The position numbers and the translations under genes are program-made. From an uncultured Deferribacteraceae bacterium (GTDB taxonomy: Bacteria; Chrysiogenota; Deferribacteres; CAMZNJ01), in contig CAMZNJ010000007.1 of the NCBI GenBank assembly GCA_947313825.1, positions 1-32,739 of the forward strand: a stretch of DNA of 32,739 nucleotides, written 5' to 3'. Shown here in pieces: positions 1 to 8,376 of this stretch (the stretch's first letter is position 1; the number at the start of each line of letters is the position of its first letter). The notes under the pieces are model-generated. The model did no database searches. It had not been told where the DNA came from and was given only the letters and a program-made list of their open reading frames with translations.

Positions 1-1
1 G

Positions 2-130
2 ATTGTTGACGCAGATATTGCGGCTGAAACAACACTATTCACACGTAACCAAGTGTTGCAACAAGCAGCAACGGCGATGTTGGCACAGGCAAACGCATTG
101 CCACAGTCAGCGTTGACACTTATACGTTAA
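2..130 (+). CDS. Flagellin, C-terminal fragment (5' end lies outside the window)
   Basis: Frame from base 2 reads [42 protein letters not shown], a canonical flagellin D0 C-terminus, nearly identical to the C-terminus of the 190..3018 flagellin. Confidence 0.93.
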   Translation: MVDADIAAETTLFTRNQVLQQAATAMLAQANALPQSALTLIR

Positions 131-137
131 TCGCTAG
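98..137 (+). repeat. 40-bp exact repeat, copy 1 (flagellin 3' end plus 7 nt past the stop); copy 2 at 2986..3025
   Basis: ttgccacagtcagcgttgacacttatacgttaatcgctag is identical at 98..137 and 2986..3025. Confidence 0.95.
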
Positions 138-189
138 GGAAGCAGTACGCTAAAGATACTGCAAGCTAGTGAAATAGGGGTTATTCACT

Positions 190-3018
190 ATGGCTTTAAG
201 GATTTTTAGCAACCCGACTGCCTTCTTGGTACAAAATCACTTAACCAGCTCACAAGCTGCGTTACGACAGTCCATGGAGAGGCTATCGTCAGGAATGCGT
301 ATTAACCACGCTTCCGACGATGCCTCTGGACTCGTTGTTTCCAAAAAATTACAGTCGCAAATCATGGGAGCGGCTGTGGCTTCTCGCAATGCTCAAGACG
401 GCATCTCACTCTTGCAAACGGCTGAGGGGGGGATGAGAGCCATTAGCGATATGCTACTTCGAATGCGTGAACTAGCTGTTCAGGCTGGCAACGGCACTTA
501 CACCACATCCGACCGTGCTGAACTGCAAAAAGAGATGAACCAACTCAAAGACGAAATCAATCGTATCTCCGGTGCCACCGAATTCAACACAAAAAAACTC
601 CTCAACGGCAACGCTACAGCACTCTGGTCCTCTTCCACCGACAAAGTCAACCTTATCATCAACTCAAACGTTCGTGCTGGCGACTACCGACTGGACATCT
701 CAACAGCAGTCGGGCGATCGGCACAATACTCCTCACATATCATGCGTATTAAAGGTGGCGAATTCGCCGCAAGTGTTTCCGGCGACAAAAAAAACATCGC
801 CTACGTCGGTACACTCGAAGGACAAACCTTCGCAACCAAAGGCGACTTCTACAACGTACACGTTACTGACGACTCCGGTATCAAAGATACATACGAACAA
901 ATTATCACAACAGCACTGGAAACATTCCTCATCTCTGCCGTGGCAACATACCTCAAAAATGAAGTCAGCAACGATATGAAAAATATTCCCGGAATAAAAA
1001 TCGGCGAATTCGCCTCAGCACATCACGACAGCCTCAACGCTTTCATCTCTGCACAAGCCACTGCCGCTGGAATTGACGCCAACTCCATCAAATCCATAGC
1101 CATCGATGGAATTGTTGGTGTTCTTGCTCGCCTAGCCGGTAGTGGGGGCAATGGCAACTCACTACTCACCAAAGTTGGCGACAAAAGTGTGAACGATTAC
1201 GCACGAGAGCTGAAAGCCGATGCCGCCAACATACCCATGTTTGACACTGCAGGCATAAAGGCCGCCGCCAAAGACACCGCAACAGCACTTGCCGCCAGCA
1301 ACGCACAAGAGGTGTCGTCCTACTTTGCACAAGGATCAACAAACAACTCCGTATTTACTGCCAATGCACAAAATACTACAACCACCAATCTTCTGCGTAC
1401 AGGGTATCTGGAAATCGAAATACAAGCCTACAAAAACCCCAATGCAGGCGGAATACAAGCAATTAGCAACGTCGAAACCATCGCATGGAAATTTATCGAC
1501 GCCGCAACGGGCGAGGAACGTACCGGAACACAAAAGGTGAACTTCGCAAAAGGAACCGCTAACGGCGACCTCAACTCAATCTTCGGCACAATTACCATCC
1601 CACAAATACAAAACAGCAACAACTTCGACGTGGACTTCAAACTCGAATCAGGAACCGCTTTCGCAGCTGGACAGGCTGGCATCAGTGGCAACATCGCCCT
1701 AACATCGAAAACCCTCGTACGCGTACAAGGGGATACTAGTGGATCAAATCTAGCAGACGGCGGTGGCGTAATCGTTATCAATAGCGACGGGGGGGAGCAC
1801 TCACAAATCGGCGGCGGAACCATAGCCGTAAAGTACGACCCTGGGGAACTCACCAAAAAAAATAACTACGACGGACTGGAAGACCTCAGCAAAGTAATGG
1901 TACACTTCACAACCATGGACGCCAACACAGGCAAAATCGACTACGCCAAACTACAGTTCGCTTTCCACGAAACCGACAACGGTGCAACAATACCCATAGA
2001 CAAAGCCAAAGTACAAATACACGAAGGGGGTGAACTCGCAACAGAATCAACACGACTCGAACAGATTACCAACTTCGACAACCCCGACGGAACAAGCATA
2101 TTCAACAGCAACCAACAACACATCACCATTTACGCAAATAACGGCGAACAAAGGGAGATCTACCTACAAGGCGGAATGACACTCAAAGACCTCGACCTCG
2201 CACTCACAAAAGCACTCGTCAACATGGGGCTGGGAGCAGACAACGACCTCGCACAATCAAAGCAACAACAACAAGAAATCAACTCCGCTCTCGTGCAGTT
2301 TGACAGCACAACAGGCACACTACAATTACGCACCGCACTACTCGGATCATCCTCAACACTAGCAATCGTTGGATCAGACGAAATCGTCAACGCTTTCGGA
2401 TTCGACAAAAGCACCAAAGAGCTCAATTCCGTCGTAAGCATTATCACTTCAGATATGCGAACAGGGAACATCATCGCACAGGAAACACTTGCCTCAGCCT
2501 ACCTCAGCAACTCCATTCAAGGAGCTACCATCGAAGTTCGTAACGCAGGCGTAACAGCTACTGCCAACAACGGGAACATCGCCTTCCAAGGTGGCAACAC
2601 AGTCGCATTTATCCACCTTACAGACAAAAGCACCAACCTGCAAGTCGGCGGAAACGCTGGACAACAAATAGGCATCTCCATAAAACAACTGGACGGAGCT
2701 GGGCTAGGAATTAACGATGCGTACGTTTACAGTCAGAAAGAGGCACAAATCGCGTTATCCAAAATAGACAGTGCTCTCACAAAAATGGGGAGCTCACGTG
2801 CAACTGTTGGGGCACAGGTGAACCGACTGCAATACACAACAGTCAACCTCGACACAATGCGTGAAAACTTGATATTTGCCCACTCAAGGATAGTGGACGC
2901 TGATATTGCTGCCGAAACAACACTGCTCATACGCAATCAGGTGCTACGCGATGCTGCCACTGCCATGCTGGTGCAGGCAAACATGTTGCCACAGTCAGCG
3001 TTGACACTTATACGTTAA
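190..3018 (+). CDS. Flagellin with very large central domain (942 aa)
   Basis: N-terminus (SSQAALRQSMERLSSGMRINHASDDASGLVVSKKLQSQI...NAQDGISLLQTAEGGM) and C-terminus ([53 protein letters not shown]) are canonical flagellin D0/D1. Confidence 0.96.
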   Translation: MALRIFSNPTAFLVQNHLTSSQAALRQSMERLSSGMRINHASDDASGLVVSKKLQSQIMGAAVASRNAQDGISLLQTAEGGMRAISDMLLRMRELAVQAGNGTYTTSDRAELQKEMNQLKDEINRISGATEFNTKKLLNGNATALWSSSTDKVNLIINSNVRAGDYRLDISTAVGRSAQYSSHIMRIKGGEFAASVSGDKKNIAYVGTLEGQTFATKGDFYNVHVTDDSGIKDTYEQIITTALETFLISAVATYLKNEVSNDMKNIPGIKIGEFASAHHDSLNAFISAQATAAGIDANSIKSIAIDGIVGVLARLAGSGGNGNSLLTKVGDKSVNDYARELKADAANIPMFDTAGIKAAAKDTATALAASNAQEVSSYFAQGSTNNSVFTANAQNTTTTNLLRTGYLEIEIQAYKNPNAGGIQAISNVETIAWKFIDAATGEERTGTQKVNFAKGTANGDLNSIFGTITIPQIQNSNNFDVDFKLESGTAFAAGQAGISGNIALTSKTLVRVQGDTSGSNLADGGGVIVINSDGGEHSQIGGGTIAVKYDPGELTKKNNYDGLEDLSKVMVHFTTMDANTGKIDYAKLQFAFHETDNGATIPIDKAKVQIHEGGELATESTRLEQITNFDNPDGTSIFNSNQQHITIYANNGEQREIYLQGGMTLKDLDLALTKALVNMGLGADNDLAQSKQQQQEINSALVQFDSTTGTLQLRTALLGSSSTLAIVGSDEIVNAFGFDKSTKELNSVVSIITSDMRTGNIIAQETLASAYLSNSIQGATIEVRNAGVTATANNGNIAFQGGNTVAFIHLTDKSTNLQVGGNAGQQIGISIKQLDGAGLGINDAYVYSQKEAQIALSKIDSALTKMGSSRATVGAQVNRLQYTTVNLDTMRENLIFAHSRIVDADIAAETTLLIRNQVLRDAATAMLVQANMLPQSALTLIR

Positions 3019-3024
3019 TCGCTA

Positions 3025-3073
3025 GAGGGCGGGAGCTTAGGGAACCTAATGGAACCTAGTGGCTTCCGTCCTC
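3025..3073 (+). terminator. Branched stem-loop downstream of flagellin 2, probable terminator or 3'UTR structure
   Basis: gagggcgggagc (3025-3036) pairs with gcttccgtcctc (3062-3073): 12 bp including two G-U pairs. It encloses an inner hairpin ttagg-gaa-cctaa (3037-3049). A TTTT run lies at 3081-3084. Confidence 0.6.
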
Positions 3074-3142
3074 ACGAAAGTTTTATGAACAAACACCGCT
3101 ATAAGTACTCATATCTATAGGGGTGGGTGTAGAATAACCCCT

Positions 3143-3739
3143 CTACCCCACCCCACCCCAACGCTTGGGGCTGGCAATAGTACCATCACTTTCGTGGTGC
3201 ACTCCCATGATGTCCATAAGCTTCATTGTCATGAATGATGCAATATCCTCCAAGTTTATCGGATTAGTGTAAAACCCCGGCATCAAGGGAACAACGTTAG
3301 CACCCGCCTCTTTTATGGTTGTGAGGTTGCGAAGGTGTATGAGCGACAGGGGCGTTTCGCGAAATGCGATAGTCAGATTGCGACCCTCTTTGAGTGCAAC
3401 ATCAGAGGCACGTTGCAGTAGGTCGGAGCTAACGCCAGCCGCTAAGCGACCCACAAACCCTGCCGAGGCAGGTATAATCACGTAGTTGTCTATCAGGAAC
3501 GATCCGCTAGCAGGTTTCGCTGCAATATCGTCGCAGTCGTAGTGAGGTGCCTCAATGCCTATGTGTCGAATGTAGTCCTGTGGCGACAATATTTCCGTGG
3601 AAAACTCCAAGGACGCATTAATCAAAGCCGCACGACTGAACGACAAATGTAGCTCCACACCAGCCGAATCCAAGGCACGAATCAACGACCGTGCGTAAAT
3701 TGAACCGCTAGCACCACCTACACCAACAAAAACTTTCAC
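3143..3739 (-). CDS. ubiX: UbiX-family flavin prenyltransferase
   Basis: N-terminus MKVFVGVGGASGSIYARSLIRAL, plus PASAGFVGRLAAGVSSDLLQRASDVALKEGRNLTIAFRETPLSLIHLRNL, typical of UbiX/Pad1. Confidence 0.92.
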   Translation of the reverse strand: MKVFVGVGGASGSIYARSLIRALDSAGVELHLSFSRAALINASLEFSTEILSPQDYIRHIGIEAPHYDCDDIAAKPASGSFLIDNYVIIPASAGFVGRLAAGVSSDLLQRASDVALKEGRNLTIAFRETPLSLIHLRNLTTIKEAGANVVPLMPGFYTNPINLEDIASFMTMKLMDIMGVHHESDGTIASPKRWGGVG

Positions 3740-3753
3740 CTTTATACCTACCT

Positions 3754-3793
3754 TGCGTTACAAATTGCCGACGTGCGTTACGAATTACCGTCC
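3754..3793 (+). repeat. Direct repeat, 20 bp x2, covering the bioB stop codon
   Basis: tgcgttacaaattgccgacg / tgcgttacgaattaccgtcc; the second copy carries the bioB stop (3778-3780). Confidence 0.7.
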
Positions 3794-4713
3794 CGACCCT
3801 CCATTTTCATGGTGTACCCCTCGCCTTTCATGAACGCCACGTCTTCCTCTAGTCGATTCCCCTTGAGTGTGAGGTAATCCCCGACCATAACCGCCGAGAA
3901 CCCTGCTTCCAAGGCTTGGCGTTGAAAGTCGTACGACAACGCCTGCCTGCCCGCACAGAACCTTAGGGATGTCTTGCCGAGCATCAGCTTGAATATGGAT
4001 ATGGCACGCAATAATTCATCTTCACCTAGGCGACGATTCCCCGCCATGGGCGTGCCAGGCATGGGGTTGAGGATGTTGAATGTTACGGACTCCACTTCGA
4101 GGTTGCGAATATCGTCTATCATGCTGAATCGATCGCTCCATGATTCCCCTAGCCCTACAATGCCACCGCTACATATTTCCAGTCCCGCCTCTTTTGCGGC
4201 AACAATGGCGTCGATTCGGTCTTGGTGTGTGTGCGTAGTGCATATTTTGGGGTAGAACTGTGCACTTGTTTCTAGGTTGTGGTGGTATCGTGTGAGTCCT
4301 GCTTTTTTGAGTCGTTCCCCTTGGTTGCGGTCGATCATCCCCACGGAGGAGCAGTAGCTCATGTTTGTGGATTCTCGTAGTTGTTCGTAGTAGTCCACTA
4401 GGGTATTTTCATCGGCTTTGCGTAAGCGACCACCCTGCATAACGAGGCAGTAGCGATGAACGCCGGCTGATTCCATAAATTTTGCACCCTGTTCAACCTT
4501 ATCGTAGGGGAGAATGGGGTATTTTGGTGCCTCTGTTTTGAAAAATGCGGACTGTGTGCAGAATGAGCAGTTTTCGGAGCAACCACCTGATTTTGCGTTA
4601 ATGATGGCACACAGCTCTAGCTCTTTGTTCGGGTTGTTTACAGCTGAGGCGGCGTTTACAACCTCTTGAAGGGGTGCGTTTACTAGGTCTTCTGCCTGTT
4701 TTTTTGTTATCAT
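3778..4713 (-). CDS. bioB: Biotin synthase (radical SAM)
   Basis: NAKSGGCSENCSFCTQS [4Fe-4S]-SAM motif; HHNLETS; FNILNPMPGTP; CAGRQ. Confidence 0.96.
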   Translation of the reverse strand: MITKKQAEDLVNAPLQEVVNAASAVNNPNKELELCAIINAKSGGCSENCSFCTQSAFFKTEAPKYPILPYDKVEQGAKFMESAGVHRYCLVMQGGRLRKADENTLVDYYEQLRESTNMSYCSSVGMIDRNQGERLKKAGLTRYHHNLETSAQFYPKICTTHTHQDRIDAIVAAKEAGLEICSGGIVGLGESWSDRFSMIDDIRNLEVESVTFNILNPMPGTPMAGNRRLGEDELLRAISIFKLMLGKTSLRFCAGRQALSYDFQRQALEAGFSAVMVGDYLTLKGNRLEEDVAFMKGEGYTMKMEGRDGNS

Positions 4714-4767
4714 AAATATATTTCACCGTATTTTTATTGTTTGTTGCGTTAACCGTGTTAAACGTAA

Positions 4768-4813
4768 CTATGATACTATGGCTCTATGATACTATGGCAC
4801 TATGATACTATGG
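4768..4813 (+). repeat. Tandem repeat, 16-bp period x3 (ctatgatactatggNN)
   Basis: ctatgatactatgg at 4768, 4784 and 4800; the flgA stop codon (4808-4810) lies inside the last copy. Confidence 0.95.
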
Positions 4814-5782
4814 TGTGCCGATGAGCACTGTTCCTGAGGCATCATAGATACCTGTAATTGTTTTGTTTGTGTCAAGATTTTTCACGCTGACAGGTTCGCC
4901 GATGTAGGCATCTTCCACCAGTTGTCCGTTGGATTCTACCGTAATGGCACCGCTGGAATATTTCACAGGAACAACACTGCCTTTTTTGGCACTTGGTGCC
5001 CGCGTTAAGTGTTCTTCGAGTATGGGTTTCCCTTTGCCGATGTATTTTGTCGCCACGAATTTGTCGATATTTGTGGCTAAATCACCTTTGAGGAAAGTAA
5101 TATCCACTGATTTACGTGATACCCTGCCGCGGAAAGCCTCCCCCCGCGATATGGGCATGGACGAAACATACCCCTCTTGGTATCCACGCACGTAAACATT
5201 GACCTTAGCAACATTTTCGCCACCACTTTGAAGCTGAAAAACTGTGTTGCCTAATGGCGACGCACTGGTTAGTGTTGCTGAGACGCCGTAGCTGTTGCCG
5301 ATGTAGATGGGTTGGCGAATATTTATACGCTCCACAGAAACATTGTACGACGGAAAATACTCGCCATAGTAAGCAACAACCGCCCTCGCAACTTCATCTT
5401 CACCAACTTTATAACCATCACGAATAACGGTTATGATGTTGTCGGATTTGTAGACAATATTTTTCTGTGCTGTGATTCTGTCCATCTCGCTACGCAAAAT
5501 TTTCCTTGTTTCGCCGTATTTAATACCGCACACAAGGGGCTCGTCGGACACAATACCTAGGTCGGACGCAACTAAACAGTCGGAACTAATATAAACCACC
5601 GTTGCACCTCGTGCGGTGCTAGGGAGCAGTAACGCCAACATTAGCACCGTAAAAGCAAGAAGCACAAGGGCAACAACCTTGGGGGTAAGGGGTACAATCC
5701 TATTGTTGCTTCTAATTGATGCTGTAATATTTGGACTCAAATTAGCCTCCTCCATTTCCACACCTTTTTCACACCTGTTCAC
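4808..5782 (-). CDS. flgA: Flagellar basal body P-ring formation protein FlgA (SAF domain)
   Basis: N-terminal hydrophobic segment; C-terminal SAF/FlgA-like pattern (RGEAFRGRVSRKSVDITFLKGDLATNIDKFVATKYIGKGKPILEEHLTRAPSAKKGSVVPVKYSSGAITVESNGQLVEDAYIGEPVSVKNLDTNKTITGIYDASGTVLIG). Located after flgG. Confidence 0.88.
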   Translation of the reverse strand: MNRCEKGVEMEEANLSPNITASIRSNNRIVPLTPKVVALVLLAFTVLMLALLLPSTARGATVVYISSDCLVASDLGIVSDEPLVCGIKYGETRKILRSEMDRITAQKNIVYKSDNIITVIRDGYKVGEDEVARAVVAYYGEYFPSYNVSVERINIRQPIYIGNSYGVSATLTSASPLGNTVFQLQSGGENVAKVNVYVRGYQEGYVSSMPISRGEAFRGRVSRKSVDITFLKGDLATNIDKFVATKYIGKGKPILEEHLTRAPSAKKGSVVPVKYSSGAITVESNGQLVEDAYIGEPVSVKNLDTNKTITGIYDASGTVLIGTP

Positions 5783-5813
5783 ACCTTGGTTGCTTGAGGC
5801 ACTGCCATCGCAA

Positions 5814-5867
5814 CTCGAACGTTAACAACAGCTCGAACGTTAACAACAGCTCAAACGTTAACAACAG
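5814..5867 (+). repeat. Tandem repeat, 18 bp x3 (ctcgaacgttaacaacag)
   Basis: Three consecutive 18-bp copies; the third has one substitution. Confidence 0.95.
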
Positions 5868-5962
5868 TATGATGCAAAAAAGGTGTTGATGCAACAGTTA
5901 AATGCTCCACCAACACCCCTGCAACTACGGCACAGAACTGTGTACACTACCCATGCTAAGAA

Positions 5963-6751
5963 CTAACGCTTCAGACCGATTACCGTTTGCAACATGTCGT
6001 CGCTGGACTGAATGGAGCGTGAGTTAAACTCATACGCCCTTTGCCCCGATATCATGTCAACCATTTCCGAAACCACGTTGACGTTGGACGATTCTGTTGC
6101 CCTGTGCATTAGCGAGCCGTAATGTTCCGACTGTGGCAAGCCAACTTGTGGTGCCCCTGAAACCGTGGATTCGAGGAATAGGTTTTGTCCCATGGCGTGC
6201 AACCCTTGTGGGTTAATGAATGTTACAAGCTCTATCTGTCCGAGCTCCACAGGGTTGACGTTACCGGGAGTGGAAACGGTAACAGTACCATCACGCCCTA
6301 CGGTGAAGAGTGAGGCATCGGGGGGAACAGTAATACGGGGGAGCAAGTAGTACCCGTCGGAAGTAACCACAGAGCCGTCGGAATCTAGCTTGAACGATCC
6401 ATCACGCGTGTACCCTGTGTCGCCGTTGGGCAATTCGATTTGGAAGAACCCTCGCCCTAGTATGGCAATATCGTAATCGTTTTCGGTAACAACAGGTGAG
6501 CCTTGCGTAAATATTTTGGTAATGGAGGCAGGTTTTACTCCGAGCCCGACCTGTATCCCTGTGGGGTGGTTGATGCCACTACTGGTAACAGCACCGCTGG
6601 GCAATACCTCTTCGTAAAGGAGGTCTTGAAAGTTTGCTTTGTCCTGCTTGTACCCGATGGTATTTACGTTTGCTAGGTTGTTGGAAATGGTGTCGATGTA
6701 AAGTTGCATGGATGTCATGCCACTAGCCCCTGTCCATAATGATCTCAACAT
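5963..6751 (-). CDS. flgG: Flagellar distal rod protein FlgG
   Basis: MLRSLWTGASGMTSMQLYIDTISNNLANVNTIGYKQDKANFQDLLYE; C-terminal SSNVNVVSEMVDMISGQRAYEFNSRSIQSSDDMLQ. Confidence 0.96.
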   Translation of the reverse strand: MLRSLWTGASGMTSMQLYIDTISNNLANVNTIGYKQDKANFQDLLYEEVLPSGAVTSSGINHPTGIQVGLGVKPASITKIFTQGSPVVTENDYDIAILGRGFFQIELPNGDTGYTRDGSFKLDSDGSVVTSDGYYLLPRITVPPDASLFTVGRDGTVTVSTPGNVNPVELGQIELVTFINPQGLHAMGQNLFLESTVSGAPQVGLPQSEHYGSLMHRATESSNVNVVSEMVDMISGQRAYEFNSRSIQSSDDMLQTVIGLKR

Positions 6752-6811
6752 AATCTCACTCCATAGCCCTTTATACTTATTTTATTTATTAATTTGCTTG
6801 TCTAGTTTTTA

Positions 6812-7588
6812 TTATTGTACTGTTCCGATTTCGGAGGATGCCTTGCCGTTTATTTCGTCATGGGTACGCACAAGGCGGCCATACATTTCGAACGAGCGTG
6901 TGGCGTCGATCATTTGCACCATTTCGTCCACAGGGTTGACGTTGCTCCCCTCCAGAAAACCTTGCATAATGTTTGGTGTTGTTGTTCCTCGTGGGAATGT
7001 TCCTATTGCGGCGTAAAGGTTTCTGCCCTGTTTCTGCAATTTGTCCACGTTGTCGAAGGAGCTCATTTCGAAGTTGCCCATTAGTTCGCCGTCGAAGTAG
7101 ATTCCGCCGTCTTTGGCAACGATAACGCCACCCTGACCCACTGCATCCACGGACAAGGTGTCCAGCTCGCCATCAGTGTTGCGGATAATCACGGGGAACC
7201 CTTCACGCGTGGACAGAAGCCCGTCGTTGTTGATGGTAAACGCACCGTCGCGGGTATATCGTACGCCCATGGGGGCATCGATGGCGAAGAATGCTTCACT
7301 GTTACCGATGGCAACGTCGAAGGGGTTGTGTGTTTCACGCATTGTGCCACGCTCGAAATTGGTGTAGATGTTGTCCATTCGCGACGTGGAGTTGATGGTT
7401 TTGTTGTACAGGGTTTCACGAACAGCATTTTGGGGGAACCGTGGATCGCTCGGCTGATACAGCGTAAACACTGGTCTGTCTTTTTTGTATGAGTCGGTGT
7501 TGACGTTGGCCAAGTTGTTGGATATTACGTCAAGGCGACGCTCTGAGGCAACCATACCGCCCACTGTGGTGTAAATACCGTTTAACAT
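6812..7588 (-). CDS. flgF: Flagellar rod protein FlgF-like (flagellar hook-basal body protein)
   Basis: MLNGIYTTVGGMVASERRLDVISNNLANVNTDSYKKDRPVF; C-terminal GSNVNPVDEMVQMIDATRSFEMYGRLVRTHDEI. Confidence 0.9.
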   Translation of the reverse strand: MLNGIYTTVGGMVASERRLDVISNNLANVNTDSYKKDRPVFTLYQPSDPRFPQNAVRETLYNKTINSTSRMDNIYTNFERGTMRETHNPFDVAIGNSEAFFAIDAPMGVRYTRDGAFTINNDGLLSTREGFPVIIRNTDGELDTLSVDAVGQGGVIVAKDGGIYFDGELMGNFEMSSFDNVDKLQKQGRNLYAAIGTFPRGTTTPNIMQGFLEGSNVNPVDEMVQMIDATRSFEMYGRLVRTHDEINGKASSEIGTVQ

Positions 7589-7625
7589 TTAACGTACCTC
7601 GCAATAAAACCGAATAATCTACTAA

Positions 7626-7657
7626 TGCCGTAACCTAAAACTGCCGTAACCTAAATC
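7626..7657 (+). repeat. Direct repeat, 16-bp period x2 (tgccgtaacctaaa)
   Basis: tgccgtaacctaaa at 7626 and 7642, immediately beyond the stop (7659-7661) of the minus-strand lipoprotein gene. Confidence 0.8.
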
Positions 7658-7658
7658 C

Positions 7659-8264
7659 TTACTGAAGCAGGTTGCTTACGCCGTCGTTTAGTATTTTGTT
7701 GAGCCCAGCGTAAGAGAGGGACTCAGCACGATTTGCCGATGTGGAAAACTGTGTGTAATACCCCGGATCGTTGACACTGCGTGCGATTATCGACGATTGG
7801 AAAACAACAACCTGATCACGCTTATCAATAACCTTCACGTCAACATGGGAAAGATTTGCACGGTAGGAAGATACGGTCTCTTTGGCAGATACCAACGCAA
7901 CGTATTCCGCTTCGTCGATGTTGTTGACAACGCTACCGTAGTACCTTGTGTTGAAAAAAGCTTTGGTGATGTTCATGGCGTAGGAGTCGAATCGGCTCCG
8001 GTTTTGACCATCGTTAATCTCAACTCGTACAGGGGCAACGTACACCCGTGAGCCGCTTGGTATCATGGAGAATATTTCGTAAGAAAAATCCATGTAAGAG
8101 GGAGCGGTTTTGTCGCGAACCAATGACGATACGCTAGCACGATCCTCTAGGGTTACGGCAGTGTAGGCAACTAAGCCGGTGGTACTCACAACGGTGCAAG
8201 ATGATAACACCAAGCCCCAAATCATAACAGCAGATAGTAGTAGTAGTCTGATAACTCTTCTCAT
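7659..8264 (-). CDS. Putative lipoprotein leading the flgF/flgG/flgA group, function unknown
   Basis: MRRVIRLLLLSAVMIWGLVLSSC: signal peptide with lipobox-like LSSC. Start at 8264 chosen because gaggg lies just upstream; the ORF is open to 8309. Confidence 0.75.
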   Translation of the reverse strand: MRRVIRLLLLSAVMIWGLVLSSCTVVSTTGLVAYTAVTLEDRASVSSLVRDKTAPSYMDFSYEIFSMIPSGSRVYVAPVRVEINDGQNRSRFDSYAMNITKAFFNTRYYGSVVNNIDEAEYVALVSAKETVSSYRANLSHVDVKVIDKRDQVVVFQSSIIARSVNDPGYYTQFSTSANRAESLSYAGLNKILNDGVSNLLQ

Positions 8265-8329
8265 AATACCCTCGCACACACTTTGTTCCATATTTATGTT
8301 GTGAAACAAATTTAATATGCAAAGGTATT

Positions 8330-8345
8330 AGCAATTATCATGCCA
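8330..8345 (-). promoter_or_regulatory. Putative sigma54 (RpoN) promoter for the lipoprotein-flgF-flgG-flgA operon
   Basis: Minus strand reads TGGCATGATAATTGCT against consensus TGGCACGNNNNTTGCW, with exact GG-N10-GC spacing. It lies ~65 bp upstream of the chosen start. Confidence 0.75.
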
Positions 8346-8360
8346 CCCTACTGTTGCCCA

Positions 8361-8376
8361 AAAAATAGGCTAAGCC
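8361..8376 (-). terminator. Possible short terminator overlapping the DUF115 stop codon
   Basis: Minus strand reads gaggcttagcctattttttggg: a short 4-5 bp stem then ATTTTTT. The stop TAG lies in the stem-loop. Confidence 0.35.

Noticed and set aside
131-189. TAAAGATA-N11-TGAAATAG and a 6-bp hairpin between flagellins 1 and 2
   Set aside because: The -10-like half does not match sigma28, and the 6-bp stem (gcagta/tactgc) lacks a T-tract; too weak to call.
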